A model generated the notes under the pieces. That model ran no database searches and was not told the origin of the DNA. It was given only the letters and a program-made list of their open reading frames with translations. Shown piece after piece: positions 1-10,748 of a stretch of 64,000 nucleotides of DNA. The first letter of the stretch is position 1. The number at the start of each line of letters is the position of its first letter. Source of the DNA: Agapetus fuscipes (taxonomy: Eukaryota > Arthropoda > Insecta > Trichoptera > Glossosomatidae); NCBI GenBank assembly GCA_951799405.1, contig OX637362.1:11518493-11582492 (forward strand), given 5' to 3'. Both the position numbers and the translations under genes were made by a program.

Positions 1-133
1 TACGTAAAAACCCAAATCTCAAATGGACATGCAACTCTTGCCGTCTTTCACTGAAACTGGGGTGACATTGGCAAAGTGCACCATTTTTTACAGTATGTGT
101 GGTCAGCCGCATACCAACCTATAAGTCAGGGAA
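1..133 (-). repeat. RTE LINE 3'-end copy, cut by window edge
   Basis: This is the reverse complement of the most abundant repeat in the window, a block of about 250 bp that matches the 3' untranslated region of the RTE-like LINE at 38-41.8 kb. The boundary word CCTATAAGTC near 125 and the CACTGAAACTGGGGTGACA block are recognisable. The tail end lies outside the window. Confidence 0.75.
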
Positions 134-767
134 CTATATATAAATTTATATAAGAAAAAAATATAAATAAAAAATCCTCTAGAACAGTTGTTATAACTGG
201 AATCGTGAATAAATTTAAATAAAAATTCTGTGCTAACATTTTAATTAATTTTAAAAACGTTTTCTGACACATTCTATCACCTCCATACATCTTTCTATTG
301 TGAGTATTTTTATAATTTCTTCATATCCAAAACAATTGGGGTTAGAGCCGATTGCAATATTTTTTTTGGATCTGCATAAGTTTACCAGATTGCTCTACGT
401 GGGAAAGTTGAAATCTTCGAGTTGGCAATTGTGCCATCACCGCTAGGTATTATTTGTAATCTTTAAATTTTAGACGACCAATAAACAAAGACGGTTTGTA
501 ATATTAAAAATGGAATACTTAATTGACATTAGCCAATCATAACAAAGTAAGATTATATTGAAATAAATTTAACTCAAATGCACTGCCAAATCGAAGCGGG
601 AAAATTATTCTAAATTTAAATTTGATATAAAACGCAACTAAGCTACACATTTAGTGTAATTTCTCTTTACCGCGTTATCCCCGAAGTAGTCCATAGTTTC
701 ATCCAATCGCACTAGAGACAGAACATACAGTTATACAATATAATGTAAGTAGTTTTTACATCACAAG
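134..767. other. Intergenic, AT-rich, no gene seen
   Basis: No coding exon can be supported here. A diverged, reversed 3' end of SINE B (words CGCAACTAAGCTACACAT and GCGTTATCCCCGAAG) lies at about 632-690. The rest is unannotated AT-rich sequence. Confidence 0.5.
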
Positions 768-1018
768 TTTCTTGACTTATATGTTGGTATGTAAAATACT
801 GTAAAAATTGGTTCACTTTGTCAAGTTCACCTCGCTTTCAGGGAAGAATGGCCAGATTTTAAAAACATATAGGTATATTCATTTGAAAAATGGGTTTTTA
901 TTTTGTGAGTACACATATCGCGTGTGTAAGCGCAAACTAATACGTGTCTACTTGTGAGCGTGCACTAAATATAAATCATAAATGTGAATTTATCCTTGCA
1001 ACTTAGATAAAAGATAAT
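768..1018 (+). repeat. RTE LINE 3'-end copy
   Basis: A diverged forward copy. It opens with TTTCTTGACTTATATG, carries the CTTTCAGGGAAGAATGGC block, and ends in CTTGCAACTTAGAT followed by a degenerate tail. It abuts a reversed SINE A. Confidence 0.7.
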
Positions 1019-1308
1019 ATTAAGATGATTTATTTGGTGAGCGCTGTTTTTGTGTAAATCACACCTCAAGAGCCCTCTGCAAGCTTGGTCGTCGCTGAAG
1101 AAAACGCCAATTCTCAAGCAAGACCCAGTGGCTGTAAAGCTGGATGGATCTTTGGTGACAAGTCTTTGGTAAAGGTATATGAATTTTTCACCCAGCGAAG
1201 AGCATATTTGAAAATATAAATGGTATATTTTTGGTGTTCTGCCGGGATTCGAACGCACAACTTTCCATTTACGAGTCAGAAGTGTTAACCACTAGACTAC
1301 GGACCGGT
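1019..1308 (-). mobile_element. SINE A (tRNA-derived), reverse
   Basis: The reverse complement has a tRNA-like head with a polymerase III A-box-like word (TAGTCTAGTGGTTAACAC) and a B box (GTTCGAATCCCGGC). A body with GCTCTTCGCTGGGTGAAAAA and CAAGACCCAG follows, ending in a TGATTTATTTGGTGAGCGC tail when read on the plus strand. It is one of about ten copies of a family of roughly 300 bp. Confidence 0.75.
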
Positions 1309-1734
1309 CAAAAGATAATAGTACTTGTTAATTTTTTCCCACGGAATTTTCTGCAGAATCTCATAAATATTAATTAATGACAATGGTTACCAATGACTGA
1401 ATATTTAAAGTTTCATTGAAATTGTAAGTGATAATAATGCAATTATACGAGTTGAATTTAAACAAAATGAAAGCGAGATGTTGAAAAAGTCTCCATTTCG
1501 TGTTGATGTTCTCCCACGATAGATAATTTTTGCAACAGTGCGTATTTGGACCAGTATGGGAATAAAGCGCTCTATCCTATCTTACTTTTAGATTTCGCAC
1601 GGAGAACCATCTTTCACTTTTCCTGAAACCACATTACGTAAATAACTTCCAAGACGAATAAAATCTAAGTTGCAGATATTTATTAAAAAACGGATCTATA
1701 ATAATATAATATAAAATAACGAATGCGCACTACA

Positions 1735-2005
1735 AAGGAGCTCCTGCCTACCATTAAGCAGAGAAAGCTAATGTACTTCGGTCACATTATGAGAAATGAG
1801 AAGTACCGTCTCCTTCATCTTATCATTCAGGGTAAGATTGAGGGGAGAAGATCTCAGGGACGCCGAAGGACATCGTGACTGAAGAACCTGCGACAGTGGT
1901 TCGGCAGAAGCACCAAGTCCCTATTTCGAGCCGCAGCATCAAAAATCAAAATAGCTTTAATGATCGCCGATCTTCGTTAGAAGTGGCACAAGAAGAAGAA
2001 GAAGA
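1735..2005 (+). pseudogene. C-terminal remnant of a non-LTR retrotransposon ORF
   Basis: The forward translation, with a stop in the middle, reads like the C-terminal tail of insect endonuclease/reverse-transcriptase ORFs: KLMYFGHIMRNEKY, then GRRSQGRRRTS, then LRQWFGRSTKSLFRAAASK. It ends in a short (AAG)n tail. 5'-truncated and dead. Fragments of the same family lie at 5452-5935, 11395-11482 and 37905-38000. Confidence 0.65.
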
Positions 2006-2220
2006 ATCTAAGTTGCAAAGATATTATATTAACATTCAAAACTCATATCAAATGCAAATCCCACAAACAGACACGTTTAAGTTCGTACAATATAAAACCC
2101 AATTTCAAATAGGCATGCAACTCTTGCCGACCTTCCCTGAAACAGGGGTGACATTGGCAAAGGGAACCATTTTTTACAGTATGGGTGGTTAGCCTAATAC
2201 CAAACTATAAGTCAAGGAAT
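2006..2220 (-). repeat. RTE LINE 3'-end copy
   Basis: A reverse copy directly abutting the (AAG)n tail of the LINE remnant. It starts at ATCTAAGTTGCAAAG and ends at CTATAAGTCAAGG. Confidence 0.75.
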
Positions 2221-2274
2221 GGTTTATTAAATAGGACACTATGGATATTTAATAGAATTGGCATATTTTTGAAT

Positions 2275-2425
2275 TTATAACTTTTTTTCTACGAGCAAAC
2301 TTCACACACTTGCATTGGACTATCTTCCTTAGCAACCAATAAAAACATATTTGTAAGCATTCTCCCTAACAACCCGGCCGTGTGGCGTCACATTTTTATA
2401 TATGTCAACTCGTGTGTGAAGTGTA
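2275..2425. repeat. Repeat X (CCCTAACAACCC / GGCGTCAC family)
   Basis: A dispersed repeat of about 140 bp. Its marks are CCTTAGCAACCAATAA, then CCCTAACAACCCGGCC, then GGCGTCAC. Relatives lie near 4225, 17995, 20030, 22545, 42760, 45010 and 59235. No coding potential is seen. Class unknown; the size suggests a MITE or short SINE. Confidence 0.6.
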
Positions 2426-2521
2426 ACTTGGGTGAACTAAGAAAACTTAAAAAAAATACACGAAAATAAACCAGACACTAATTCTCCATTTTCCTGAAAC
2501 GTAGAGTGTTAAAAATTATTA

Positions 2522-2775
2522 CCCGTCTCGGTGATTATTCCAAAACTCAAAATAAATATCGGCAAGGTTAACTCATCCTTCAAAAGAAATGAGAACAATC
2601 TCCCTTTGGGAGGCGAGAAACTCCCATTTCAACTGAAGTGGTTGGTGTGAGGCCGGCCTCCTTACCCGTAAAAATAAATAGGTTCCGTATCACCGCCTGC
2701 GACCCCTACCGGGGCTAACGCAGTCGAGAAGTTACACTATGTCTATATGTGTAGCTTAGTTACGTTGTGTATTGA
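2522..2775 (+). mobile_element. SINE B, 5'-truncated
   Basis: The forward body of the second tRNA-derived SINE family: ATCGGCAAGG, CAACTGAAGTGGTTGG, GTAAAAATAAATAGG, and the 3' end AGAAGTTACACTAT...GTAGCTTAGT. The tRNA-like head is missing. Confidence 0.75.
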
Positions 2776-3895
2776 TAGTATTGATAAAAGCATACGCTTT
2801 TTCACAGTAGGTACCTACTAATTTACATACCATTTAAATACCATTAGTACCTACTAATGAGTTGTCAGATTTTTTTCTCAAAGAAAAGATGAACAAGTGA
2901 CATTTTCCAAATGACATTAAAATATTTGGGTTTTTTTCGATATGGTTATCTAGACATCAACAATGTTTCAAAATCAAAGGTTCGATAAAGAATTCAAGCA
3001 CCGTAATGAGTGGAACAAGGATGAAAAAGTACAATTAATATGTTCTTTTTATGGTGCTCATATTTTTCCTAGATAAGAATCAATTTATGCGCCATAGTCT
3101 ATGGGGGCGATTGTTCGAAATTCAAAATTGAAAATGTTGTCCGATGAAAATTTCTTTCCCGATTAGAGGAAATCATTTTTCTGTTTCCCATAAACTCCAG
3201 CCTATCATGCCTAGAGAGTTTAAAAATGTAGTTCATACACAATATAATAAAAATCTACGTAAACAATACAAAAAGTTTCATACCTGTTATTCCATTGGCA
3301 CAATGCATATATAAAGTGCACTGAAAAAATCCACTGATTATCCAAACCACCACACACACATTTGAAAATGTTTTACTTTTTTTGTCTACATTTTTTGTGT
3401 CCATTTTTATACTCAAAACGTTGTATTGGGTATAACGTATTAATCGACTAATTTATATACAAAATTAAAATGTCGTATTAAATTTATTCTGTTTGATAAT
3501 GTATGAAAAGAAATGGGGACATTGAAAAAAAAAATCAAAATAGGCTATAAATTTAATTTATAATGAATTTTCAAAAAAATCATACAAGCGAGAAAGTGTA
3601 AGTTTGCGTTTGCACATGCTGAAATGAAAAGCCTAAACCGCCAAATGTACATTAACACCAGAACATTTTTTTAGAACAGTTCCTTAAAACAGTGGCATCA
3701 GAAAAAAAATAAAAATAAAACGTTATCTGTAACGCTGTCACAATTTCATTAAGGGTAGCCAGAGCCTGTTTATTTTCTATTAAAGGTACCCACAGGTATA
3801 AAATCCCTTTATAAAATATTTCTCAAAACGAAAGCACCGAGTCAACTAAAATACCAAAGTTGGTGTTTTAGACCCCCAAATGGACTCAGCACAAT
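2776..3895. other. Intergenic, AT-rich, nothing recognised
   Basis: About 1.1 kb of AT-rich DNA with several GTACCTAC-type motifs near 2810-2860. No open frame with recognisable protein similarity, no tRNA-like fold and no clear repeat border was found. Confidence 0.4.
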
Positions 3896-3973
3896 TTTGA
3901 ATTAGTAAGATCTTTTTTCTCTGCTGGCAAACGTCACACTTGTATAGCACTATAATCCAGAGTAATATATATA

Positions 3974-4208
3974 TAATCTATAATCTAAGCTGCAAAGATA
4001 TGTTAACATTTAAGGCTCATATTAAATGCATGCTCACAGACAGGCACATGTAGGTTCGCGCCTGCACATTCTGCATGCGTGCATACAAATCAACAAAATC
4101 TCACATGAACATAAACTTTGCAACTCCTGCCGCTTTTCCCTGAAATCGGGGTGGCATTGGCAAAAGTGAACCGATTTTTACAGCACGGGGGTTCAGCCTC
4201 ATACAATA
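3974..4208 (-). repeat. RTE LINE 3'-end copy
   Basis: A reverse copy opening at TAATCTATAATCTAAGC. This marks the (ATTATAG)-type tail rather than the (ATTAG)-type tail found in other copies. A piece of repeat X follows at about 4225-4300. Confidence 0.7.
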
Positions 4209-4830
4209 AATAACAAAATATTTATTTTCCTTTTACCTAGCAACCCTTCCGCGTGAATTCACATTTTTTTCCATGTCAATTAATTTGCGGAGTCCTTTAC
4301 ACTAACTTGGGTATTACAGACCTCTAAATTTACATAAATAGGGGATTCATTAAAAAAATCTTTCAAATATTTTTTTCTACAGAAAACTGGCTGCAGTTTT
4401 CTTGCAAAGTGCAGCCGTGCGTCAAGTCCACATGCAGAAACTTGTCGCGGAAATGGCGGATGAAAGACATTACACAATACTGTACGGAGAAATAAAATAA
4501 ATGACTTTAAATTATTTATTTCAATGAATAAAAAAATAATGAAAATGTGAACAATTGCAATGTCGCGTCGCCGGGACGCACGCGACGGACCTTTCTTTCT
4601 CCGGCCGTGGTTGGAGAGTAACTGACAGCGACATGTTGAATGCACCAGCGAAATGGATGGAAGATTTTTATTCCAATTTTAAATTTTGAATAGCTAAGGA
4701 GCAGCATCTCGTTTTGATTGTTGCAAAATGGTCTATAAATCTTTTTCGGTTTGGAAATAAGTACATGAATATTCTTATTATATGTTGTAAATATTTGATT
4801 GCTTTTGATATATGATTTGTTGTATTTGTT

Positions 4831-5157
4831 ACCAGTCGGTAGTCTAGTGGTTAACACTTCTGACTAGTGACTCGAAAATGGAAATTTTTGGATACAAATC
4901 CCGGCGGAGCACAAAAAAAAGTAGGTACCATTTAGGGTATATTTTCCAATTATGCTCTTCGCTGGGTAAAAAATTCATATATCTTTACCAATGACCGGCC
5001 ACTAAGGTCCATCCAGCCTTACAGCAACTGGGTCTTGTTTGAAAATTGGCGCTTTCTATAGCGACGACCAAGCTCGCAGAGGGCTCTTGAGGTGTGATAC
5101 ACACAAAAACAGCGCTCACCAAATAAATCATACTCATATTATTATTACTACTAATAT
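4831..5157 (+). mobile_element. SINE A, near full length
   Basis: A forward copy with head (GTCGGTAGTCTAGTGG), body (GCTCTTCGCTGGGTAAAAAA; GACCAAGCTCGCAGAGGG; CTCTTGAGGTGTGATACACA) and a 3' tail of ATT repeats ending near 5157. The B-box region (GGATACAAATCCCGGC) is mutated. The ATT-repeat tail is typical of SINEs mobilised by LINEs that do not require poly(A). Confidence 0.8.
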
Positions 5158-5166
5158 GGGTAGTGT

Positions 5167-5438
5167 AGAAAGAACGATCTCAGTGTAATGGTTAACGCTT
5201 CAGACTCGTAATCTGATAGTAGTGGCAAGTGGGTTCGATTCACAGCGTAGCATAAAAAAAACATTTCAATTCGTCGGTTTGAAAAATTCATTCGGTTTCG
5301 TCAAAGACCGGTCACAAAGGTTTATCCGGTCTTACAGCACAGTATCGTCTGATAGTTGACGCTGACTTTAACGACGACCAAGCTCGCAAAGGGCTCTTGA
5401 GGTTGTGATTCGCATGAAAACACTATCAGATGAAGCTT
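5167..5438 (+). mobile_element. SINE A-related copy (divergent subfamily)
   Basis: It has a different tRNA-like head (TCAGTGTAATGGTTAACGC; GGGTTCGATTC) fused to a SINE A-like body (CAAAGACCGGTCAC; GACGACCAAGCTCGCAAAGG). It sits about 10 bp after the previous SINE A. Confidence 0.6.
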
Positions 5439-5451
5439 TTGTGCTTCAGTC

Positions 5452-5935
5452 ACGTCATGAGAAATGAGGAATACCGCCTTCGCCATCTTATCATACAGGG
5501 TAAGATTGACAGAGAGAACTCAAGGACGCCGAAGGACATCGTGGCTGAAAAATTTGCGACAATCTAATCTAAGTTGCAAAGATATGTAACAATAGGGATT
5601 CACATTATATGCATTCTCACAAGGAGACACGCACACGTTCGCGCTTGCACATGCCGCATGTGAACCTACAACATAAAAACCCTTAATCTCAAATGGGCAT
5701 ACCTACCTACACCCTGCAACTCTTGCCGTCCTTCCCTGAAACAGGGGTGACATTAGCAAAGTGAACCATTTTTTACAGCATAGGTAGTCAGCCGCATACC
5801 AACCTATAAGTCAAGGAACAATGATTCAACAAAAGTTTCAAATCGAGCCGCAGCTGCAGCATTGAAATAAAAATAAGCCATGACGGTCGCCGATCTTTGT
5901 TAGAAGTGGCACTGAAAGAAGAAGAATAATTGTTC
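5452..5935 (+). pseudogene. LINE C-terminal remnant split by an RTE insertion
   Basis: Two blocks, 5452-5560 and 5820-5935, together match the LINE remnant at 1735-2005: the CACGTCATGAGAAATGAG block, then GAGCCGCAGC and CGCCGATCTTTGTTAGAAG. The sequence between them is an RTE 3' copy in reverse. Dead and truncated. Confidence 0.65.
5561..5819 (-). repeat. RTE LINE 3'-end copy nested in older LINE
   Basis: A complete reverse copy of about 250 bp from AATCTAATCTAAGTTGCAAA to CCTATAAGTCAAGG. It interrupts the LINE remnant, so it is younger than that element. Confidence 0.75.
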
Positions 5936-6318
5936 TTAATGACTGTCGTCCATTGGCGTAAACAAAACAATAAAATTTTCCAGTGAGATGAGAAATCTGT
6001 AGATACGAAATGAATTTTACGCAAAGATCTTTTCTGCGCCATTTCTTGTCTTGTTCACTGTGATATGATTTTAAAATAACTACAGGGCAAATATAATTCA
6101 GTACTTTATTTGCTTAGCCCAGTTTTTGTTTGAATCCCACCTCAAGGACCTCTCTTAATAAATACCAGCACATCTACCTATCTATTTTTTATCTTTATAT
6201 ATTTTACAGGAATCCTGAAAAGTTAAAATACGTTAAGACACGAAAATGATGTATTTTGACATCAATAAAAAATGGCTTCCCAGCTAGTCGAGCAATAGGC
6301 ATTAGCAATATTACGATA

Positions 6319-6582
6319 TAGTTTATTTAGAAAGTGTTGTTTTGTGTAAATCACAACTCAAGAGCCATCTGTGAACTTAGTTGTCGTTCTATACAAAGCG
6401 ACAATTTTCAAGCAAGACCCAGAGGCTGTATGGTTGAATTGTCGGTTGTTGGTAAATGCAGAAGATTTCTGGCGAAGAACATATTTGAAGATCAATTGAA
6501 ACTTTTTAGTGCTTCGCCCGGAACCTAATGCACTTCCTTCCGATTACGAATCCGAAGCGTTAACCAAGACACTATGGAGTCT
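6319..6582 (-). mobile_element. SINE A, old reverse copy
   Basis: A degenerate reverse copy: the CACAACTCAAGAGCCATCTG and CAAGCAAGACCCAGAGGCTG blocks are kept and the head is strongly mutated. Confidence 0.6.
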
Positions 6583-6608
6583 TGAAATTTTTTATTATAA
6601 TTCAAGAT

Positions 6609-6835
6609 ATTCTTTGACTTATATAGGCTGGTATGAGAATGACCACCTATAGGTACTGTAAAAAATGGTTCACTTTGTCAAAGGCCTCACCACAGAGTAT
6701 TATAGGGCCTCACCATGGCCTCACTGTCTCAAAAAAGATCGGCAAGAGTTGCAGGGCAAAATGTGTTCAAAAAGTACGAAGTTATACCTACCTAGGTGTC
6801 TGCTTGTGGGCATACATTTTATGTGAATCCTAAAT
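6609..6835 (+). repeat. RTE LINE 3'-end copy with local duplication
   Basis: A forward copy with the GGTATGAGAATGACCACC and GATCGGCAAGAGTTGCAGGG blocks. A GGCCTCACCA word is repeated around 6684-6720, so part of the unit has been duplicated or replaced. About 290 bp of plain AT-rich DNA follows before the receptor gene. Confidence 0.6.
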
Positions 6836-7121
6836 TGAAATAGAAGAAGAAGACGAATGTGTGTGGGTAATAATTTCTAATGTCCTCACTCCGAATTTTG
6901 TAACACACATTTTTTATCAACCACATGATTTATTGCTTGTAATTAACATACAAAATGAGCCCTCACAATTTTTACACCTAAACCCATTTATCTTTAAACT
7001 GATGACTACTTCATTACGTCAAAAAAAGATCACTGTCCAAGATATACAACGCAATCATATTTGAGGATAATTTTGGGAAAGCTTTTAAAGACTTTTTTCA
7101 ATCGGGTCTGTTCTATCCGCA

Positions 7122-9167
7122 ATGAAGTCCAGTCTAGGAAGATCCAGAAATCTGGTATTATTAATTTGTAGTTTATTTTGTCAGAGGGCAGATTCTGAAA
7201 AAGATGTGAGGAGAATCGTGACATTTGAAGATGCAACACCCATAGTCACATGTAGCACAAGAATAGCCAAATACAATCTGAAAGGCATTGTAAGCTTTGT
7301 AACTTATGGATCAGAAAATCCAGATTACGAATTCGAAAACGAAAGACAGACTTTGCTGAAGCAACTTCATGAAACTGAGAACGCCATTGAAAATATCAGA
7401 CTCCCCGCTTCTCAAGACTTGTACCTGACTTTAGGAGCAGCTAGCAAGAACTATGTTGTCTTTGGAAGAAATTTAACAACAATTCTAGAGATTTTTACTC
7501 ACCTCTCAAAGCTGCGCTCCTGGGATTCCAGGGCAAAGTTCTTGCTAATTATTTTTGAGCATTTTCCAGTGAACACTTTGAACAAAGAAGTCGTGAAGTT
7601 GAAGCAAGAACTTTGGAAGAAATGGATATATAATATAATTGTCATAGCTACAGACGATCAGTCCGATCAGACCTACAAGATCCTGACCTGGTTTCCTTAT
7701 AACAATGGCATGTGTGGTTACAATCAATTTGAACTGAATGTGATTGGCTTTTGTGGGATACACATGAGCTCTTTTGATGAAAACTTGTACCCAAGTAAAA
7801 TTCCAAATAGTTTCAATGGATGCAAGATGAAAATTACTACACATGTTTGGCCTATTTTTGTGCTGGCTCCGTCTGTAATGCTGCCAAGAGGAAGCCAACA
7901 AAATCTAACAGAAGGCATTGAGATTTCCTTTCTTAATATGTTTGCCAAGCATTCCAATGTTACTTTGGAGTACAAGCTGCACAGAAGAGATGAGAGTTGG
8001 GGCGATGTGTTGCCGAATGGAACAACGGTAGGTATGCTGAATAATTTGGCAATGGGAGAAGCAGATTTGGTGATAGGTGGATATCTCCAAAGTCGATCTA
8101 GATTAAGTCTTTATGATATGACCACACAGTTTTATTATGATGAAGTAAACTTCATTGTGCCGCAAGCTGAGCTAGTCGAACGCTGGAAGAGCCTGACTAA
8201 AAATTTCAAGTATAGAATTTGGATCTGTTTGTTGACTTCACTTCTGATTGGTCCGTTTGTTTGGCACTTCCTTAAGAGTTTTGTGACGGGTAGAGTGCTC
8301 ACGTTTGATGAGATAACAACTTCTTACCTCCAACAATGGTCACTGATTTTTGCGTTTCCCGTGAAATACAACCCGCAAGAGACAATTCTGAGAACCGTAT
8401 TCATATCGTGGGTTTTCTGTGCATTCTTTTTGAGCGCTGCCTATCAGACATCTCTGATAAGCGTTTTAACTCGACCAGATTACAAAGAACAAATCTCGAC
8501 AATAAGTGAAATGCTGGATGCAAATTTCAACTTTTCTTTGAGTGGAACGGTTGAAGGATTTGTCAAATTGTGGCAGCACGAGCATCAGTTTAGAGAGATC
8601 ATCGACCGCAGCTCTCAATGCTCTCCGATGTTGGAATGCCTCAGGATTGTGAACAACAAAACAAACCACGCAACATTGGCTTCTCACAGCTTTTACACAT
8701 ATGAATCCTGGCGGTTTAAAGACAAGGCCGGCAAATCAACCCTGTATAAGTTCAAAAGTAAGATAATCTTGTATATAACAGTGATGTACATGGTTAAAGG
8801 GTTTCCTTTGAAACAGCGTATCAACACCATCATAACGAGGACTATGGAAGCTGGGTTGTTGGAATATTGGAGCCAGAAGTTGGCTCTTGAGGCCGATGAG
8901 CTGGAAGATGAAGAACAAGCTGCTGCAGTGTCTACGGAGCCGATTGCTTTACAGTTGGATCACTTGCAAGGAGTGTACTATGTCTTGCTCGTGGGTTGGC
9001 TTTTCTCCGTCATTTTATTCTCGCTGGAATTTAATAACATGAAATACTGTCGCCGCACCTTTGGTCGGTGTTGTCGTAAGAAAACTCTGAATGTCAAAAA
9101 ACTAAAAGTTGGAGTTTCCAGGAAATATGAAGATATAAGAAAGTCTCAGTTTCCTTACATAGATTAA
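7122..9167 (+). CDS. Ionotropic receptor (divergent IR), single exon
   Basis: An uninterrupted 681-codon frame. It starts with a hydrophobic signal-like segment (VLLICSLFC). A ligand-binding region holding TEGIEISFLNMFAKHSNVTL and GEADLVIGGYLQSRSR follows; the latter is the usual end of lobe S1. Three membrane spans lie at about residues 366-385, 422-447 and 618-638, with a pore-loop stretch (WSLIFAFPVKYNPQE) between the first two. SAAYQTSLISVLTRP corresponds to the SYTANLAAFLT-type gate of glutamate receptors. Length and layout are typical of arthropod divergent IRs, which act as cation channels for taste or smell at sensory dendrites. The N-terminal region is not a recognisable ANF-type domain, so this is not a classical iGluR. 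No introns and no obvious frame damage. Ligand and orthologue cannot be named. Confidence 0.88.
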   Translation: MKSSLGRSRNLVLLICSLFCQRADSEKDVRRIVTFEDATPIVTCSTRIAKYNLKGIVSFVTYGSENPDYEFENERQTLLKQLHETENAIENIRLPASQDLYLTLGAASKNYVVFGRNLTTILEIFTHLSKLRSWDSRAKFLLIIFEHFPVNTLNKEVVKLKQELWKKWIYNIIVIATDDQSDQTYKILTWFPYNNGMCGYNQFELNVIGFCGIHMSSFDENLYPSKIPNSFNGCKMKITTHVWPIFVLAPSVMLPRGSQQNLTEGIEISFLNMFAKHSNVTLEYKLHRRDESWGDVLPNGTTVGMLNNLAMGEADLVIGGYLQSRSRLSLYDMTTQFYYDEVNFIVPQAELVERWKSLTKNFKYRIWICLLTSLLIGPFVWHFLKSFVTGRVLTFDEITTSYLQQWSLIFAFPVKYNPQETILRTVFISWVFCAFFLSAAYQTSLISVLTRPDYKEQISTISEMLDANFNFSLSGTVEGFVKLWQHEHQFREIIDRSSQCSPMLECLRIVNNKTNHATLASHSFYTYESWRFKDKAGKSTLYKFKSKIILYITVMYMVKGFPLKQRINTIITRTMEAGLLEYWSQKLALEADELEDEEQAAAVSTEPIALQLDHLQGVYYVLLVGWLFSVILFSLEFNNMKYCRRTFGRCCRKKTLNVKKLKVGVSRKYEDIRKSQFPYID

Positions 9168-9185
9168 CTGAGTTGGAACATCTCT

Positions 9186-9440
9186 TCCTTGACTTATAGG
9201 TTGGTATGAGGCTGACCACCCATACTGTAAAAAATGGTTCACTTTGCCAATGTCACCCCTGTTTCAGGGAAGGTCGGCAAAAGTTGTGGGGCTTATGTTC
9301 ATTTAAGGTTTGGATTTATTTGTAAGTACACATTCAGCATTTGTAAGCGCGAACTACACTTGTTGGTTTGTGGGCATACATCTGAGAGCTTTAAATGAAT
9401 ATATCCTTGCAACTTAGATTATAGATTATTATTATATAGG
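9186..9440 (+). repeat. RTE LINE 3'-end copy
   Basis: A forward copy starting only about 20 bp after the receptor stop codon, so the receptor's 3' untranslated region probably runs into it. It has the GAGGCTGACCACCCATACTG variant and an AGATTATAGATTATTATTAT tail, like the full-length LINE at 38 kb. Confidence 0.8.
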
Positions 9441-9559
9441 GTTAGTCCCTGGTCTAGATGACTAGGGTCCTTAGCAATGAAGATGATCTTGATGAAACTG
9501 CATCACAAGTTCATTAAGATCATCATCATCATTTCACTTTCACACTGAAGAAGCACATT

Positions 9560-9660
9560 GTAAACATGGGCGAAACGTTCGGAAGCTCCAGCTCCCACAG
9601 ACCACGGCACAGATCCCGGAAAGCTACTCTCCAGCATCATCAGCCGGCCGTGTAAGCCTA
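9560..9660 (+). repeat. Foldback family G, one arm
   Basis: Contains GGAAGCTCCAGCTCCCACAG, ACCACGGCACAGATCCCGGA and GGCCGTGTAAGCCTAAAACT. The same arm occurs twice in inverted orientation at 59625-59812 and at 34913-35163. Confidence 0.6.
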
Positions 9661-9744
9661 AAACTCATATTCCAATTGTTATCCATTTCTGGTTGGACAG
9701 TTTGTTTAAGTGAAAGTTAAACAGCGCTTTTCGTCAGTTTTTCC

Positions 9745-10162
9745 ATATCGACGGTTAAATGGCAGTAGAGCATAAGCGATATTTTGGTCAAAAATGAGTT
9801 ATGAATACTATCCTACTCGAAATTTTCCGCTCTTTCTAATACGCTAACTCCCATAGCTCTACAATGATTTTTGTGTTGTTTATGCCCAGGCAAACAACTG
9901 CGTTTTTGAAGTATGGTTTTTGTGTAACCGACAAGATTTAGGCCTTTTGTCCTAAAGGCACTTGTGATATAAAAAAAACGTTGAACATCGTAAAACCACA
10001 TTAATAGGAATGCCAATAAATGCCTTTAATTTTTAAATTTTAGAGCTGTTTTGATTTTAACAATATGATATGCCATTTTTCTGCAATCTCAAACTTTAAA
10101 CTGCTCTCCTGAACAATCTAGTTTATGTCGCTTATGCCCTACTGCCTTTTAACCGTCGATAT
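9745..10162. mobile_element. MITE-like element M1 with about 35-bp inverted ends
   Basis: The left end ATATCGACGGTTAAATGGCA and the right end, read in reverse, ATATCGACGGTTAAAAGGCA match closely, and the match runs on through GCATAAGCGA. The interior, 418 bp overall, has no coding capacity. A fragment with the same end lies at 18892-18975. Class not determined. Confidence 0.6.
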
Positions 10163-10514
10163 GTATTTGTTTAAACATTGGGACCAGGTTTTTAGTAATA
10201 GCTTTTTGCATTATGTTAGCAATCGCAACAACACATTAACTAATTATTTTACCAAATAATTAAAAATAAAATCAATCATTTTGGAGGCCACTGTTTATTT
10301 TCAATAGAAAAATCATTAGTTTTATCACAATACTTAGAGCTAATTAATTTTGTATTTAAAATGATTTATGGTTGTTCCAAATATAAACATAATATTCATA
10401 CACTAAAATAAAAACAGGCTTCACCCATTTCTAATACATTTTCACAACACTGTTGAGGCTTTAGAAGCCATAGACAAATTATTATAACTTATTTAAAGTC
10501 AAGGTGGATATAAA

Positions 10515-10748
10515 TATCGATACCTGAAAGATAAAACAGAATAAGTGACATGTAAGGACTACATTGGTTTCTCAGATAAATGCACCTTGTATCCTATTTT
10601 CTACGAGAGAAAACACTACAAAATTGTGAAAATCCTGTAGTTTAGAAGTTTTTCATGAGCACTTCCTTATAATTAGTTCACTTACTTTGAGAAGTTACAC
10701 CCAATAAAATGTTTAATCCACGATTTCTCAAATCAATGAACACCACTA
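10515..10748. mobile_element. MITE-like element M2, partial copy
   Basis: It shares TTTCTCAGATAAATGCACCT, AGAGAAAACACTA and TAGTTCACTTACT with the better copy at 35636-35893. The right inverted end is lost where the RTE copy begins. Confidence 0.55.

Noticed and set aside
4280..4857. Two overlapping reverse frames of 113-121 codons
   Set aside because: No similarity, no splice signals, overlapping each other in different frames, and partly within repeat X and the edge of SINE A.
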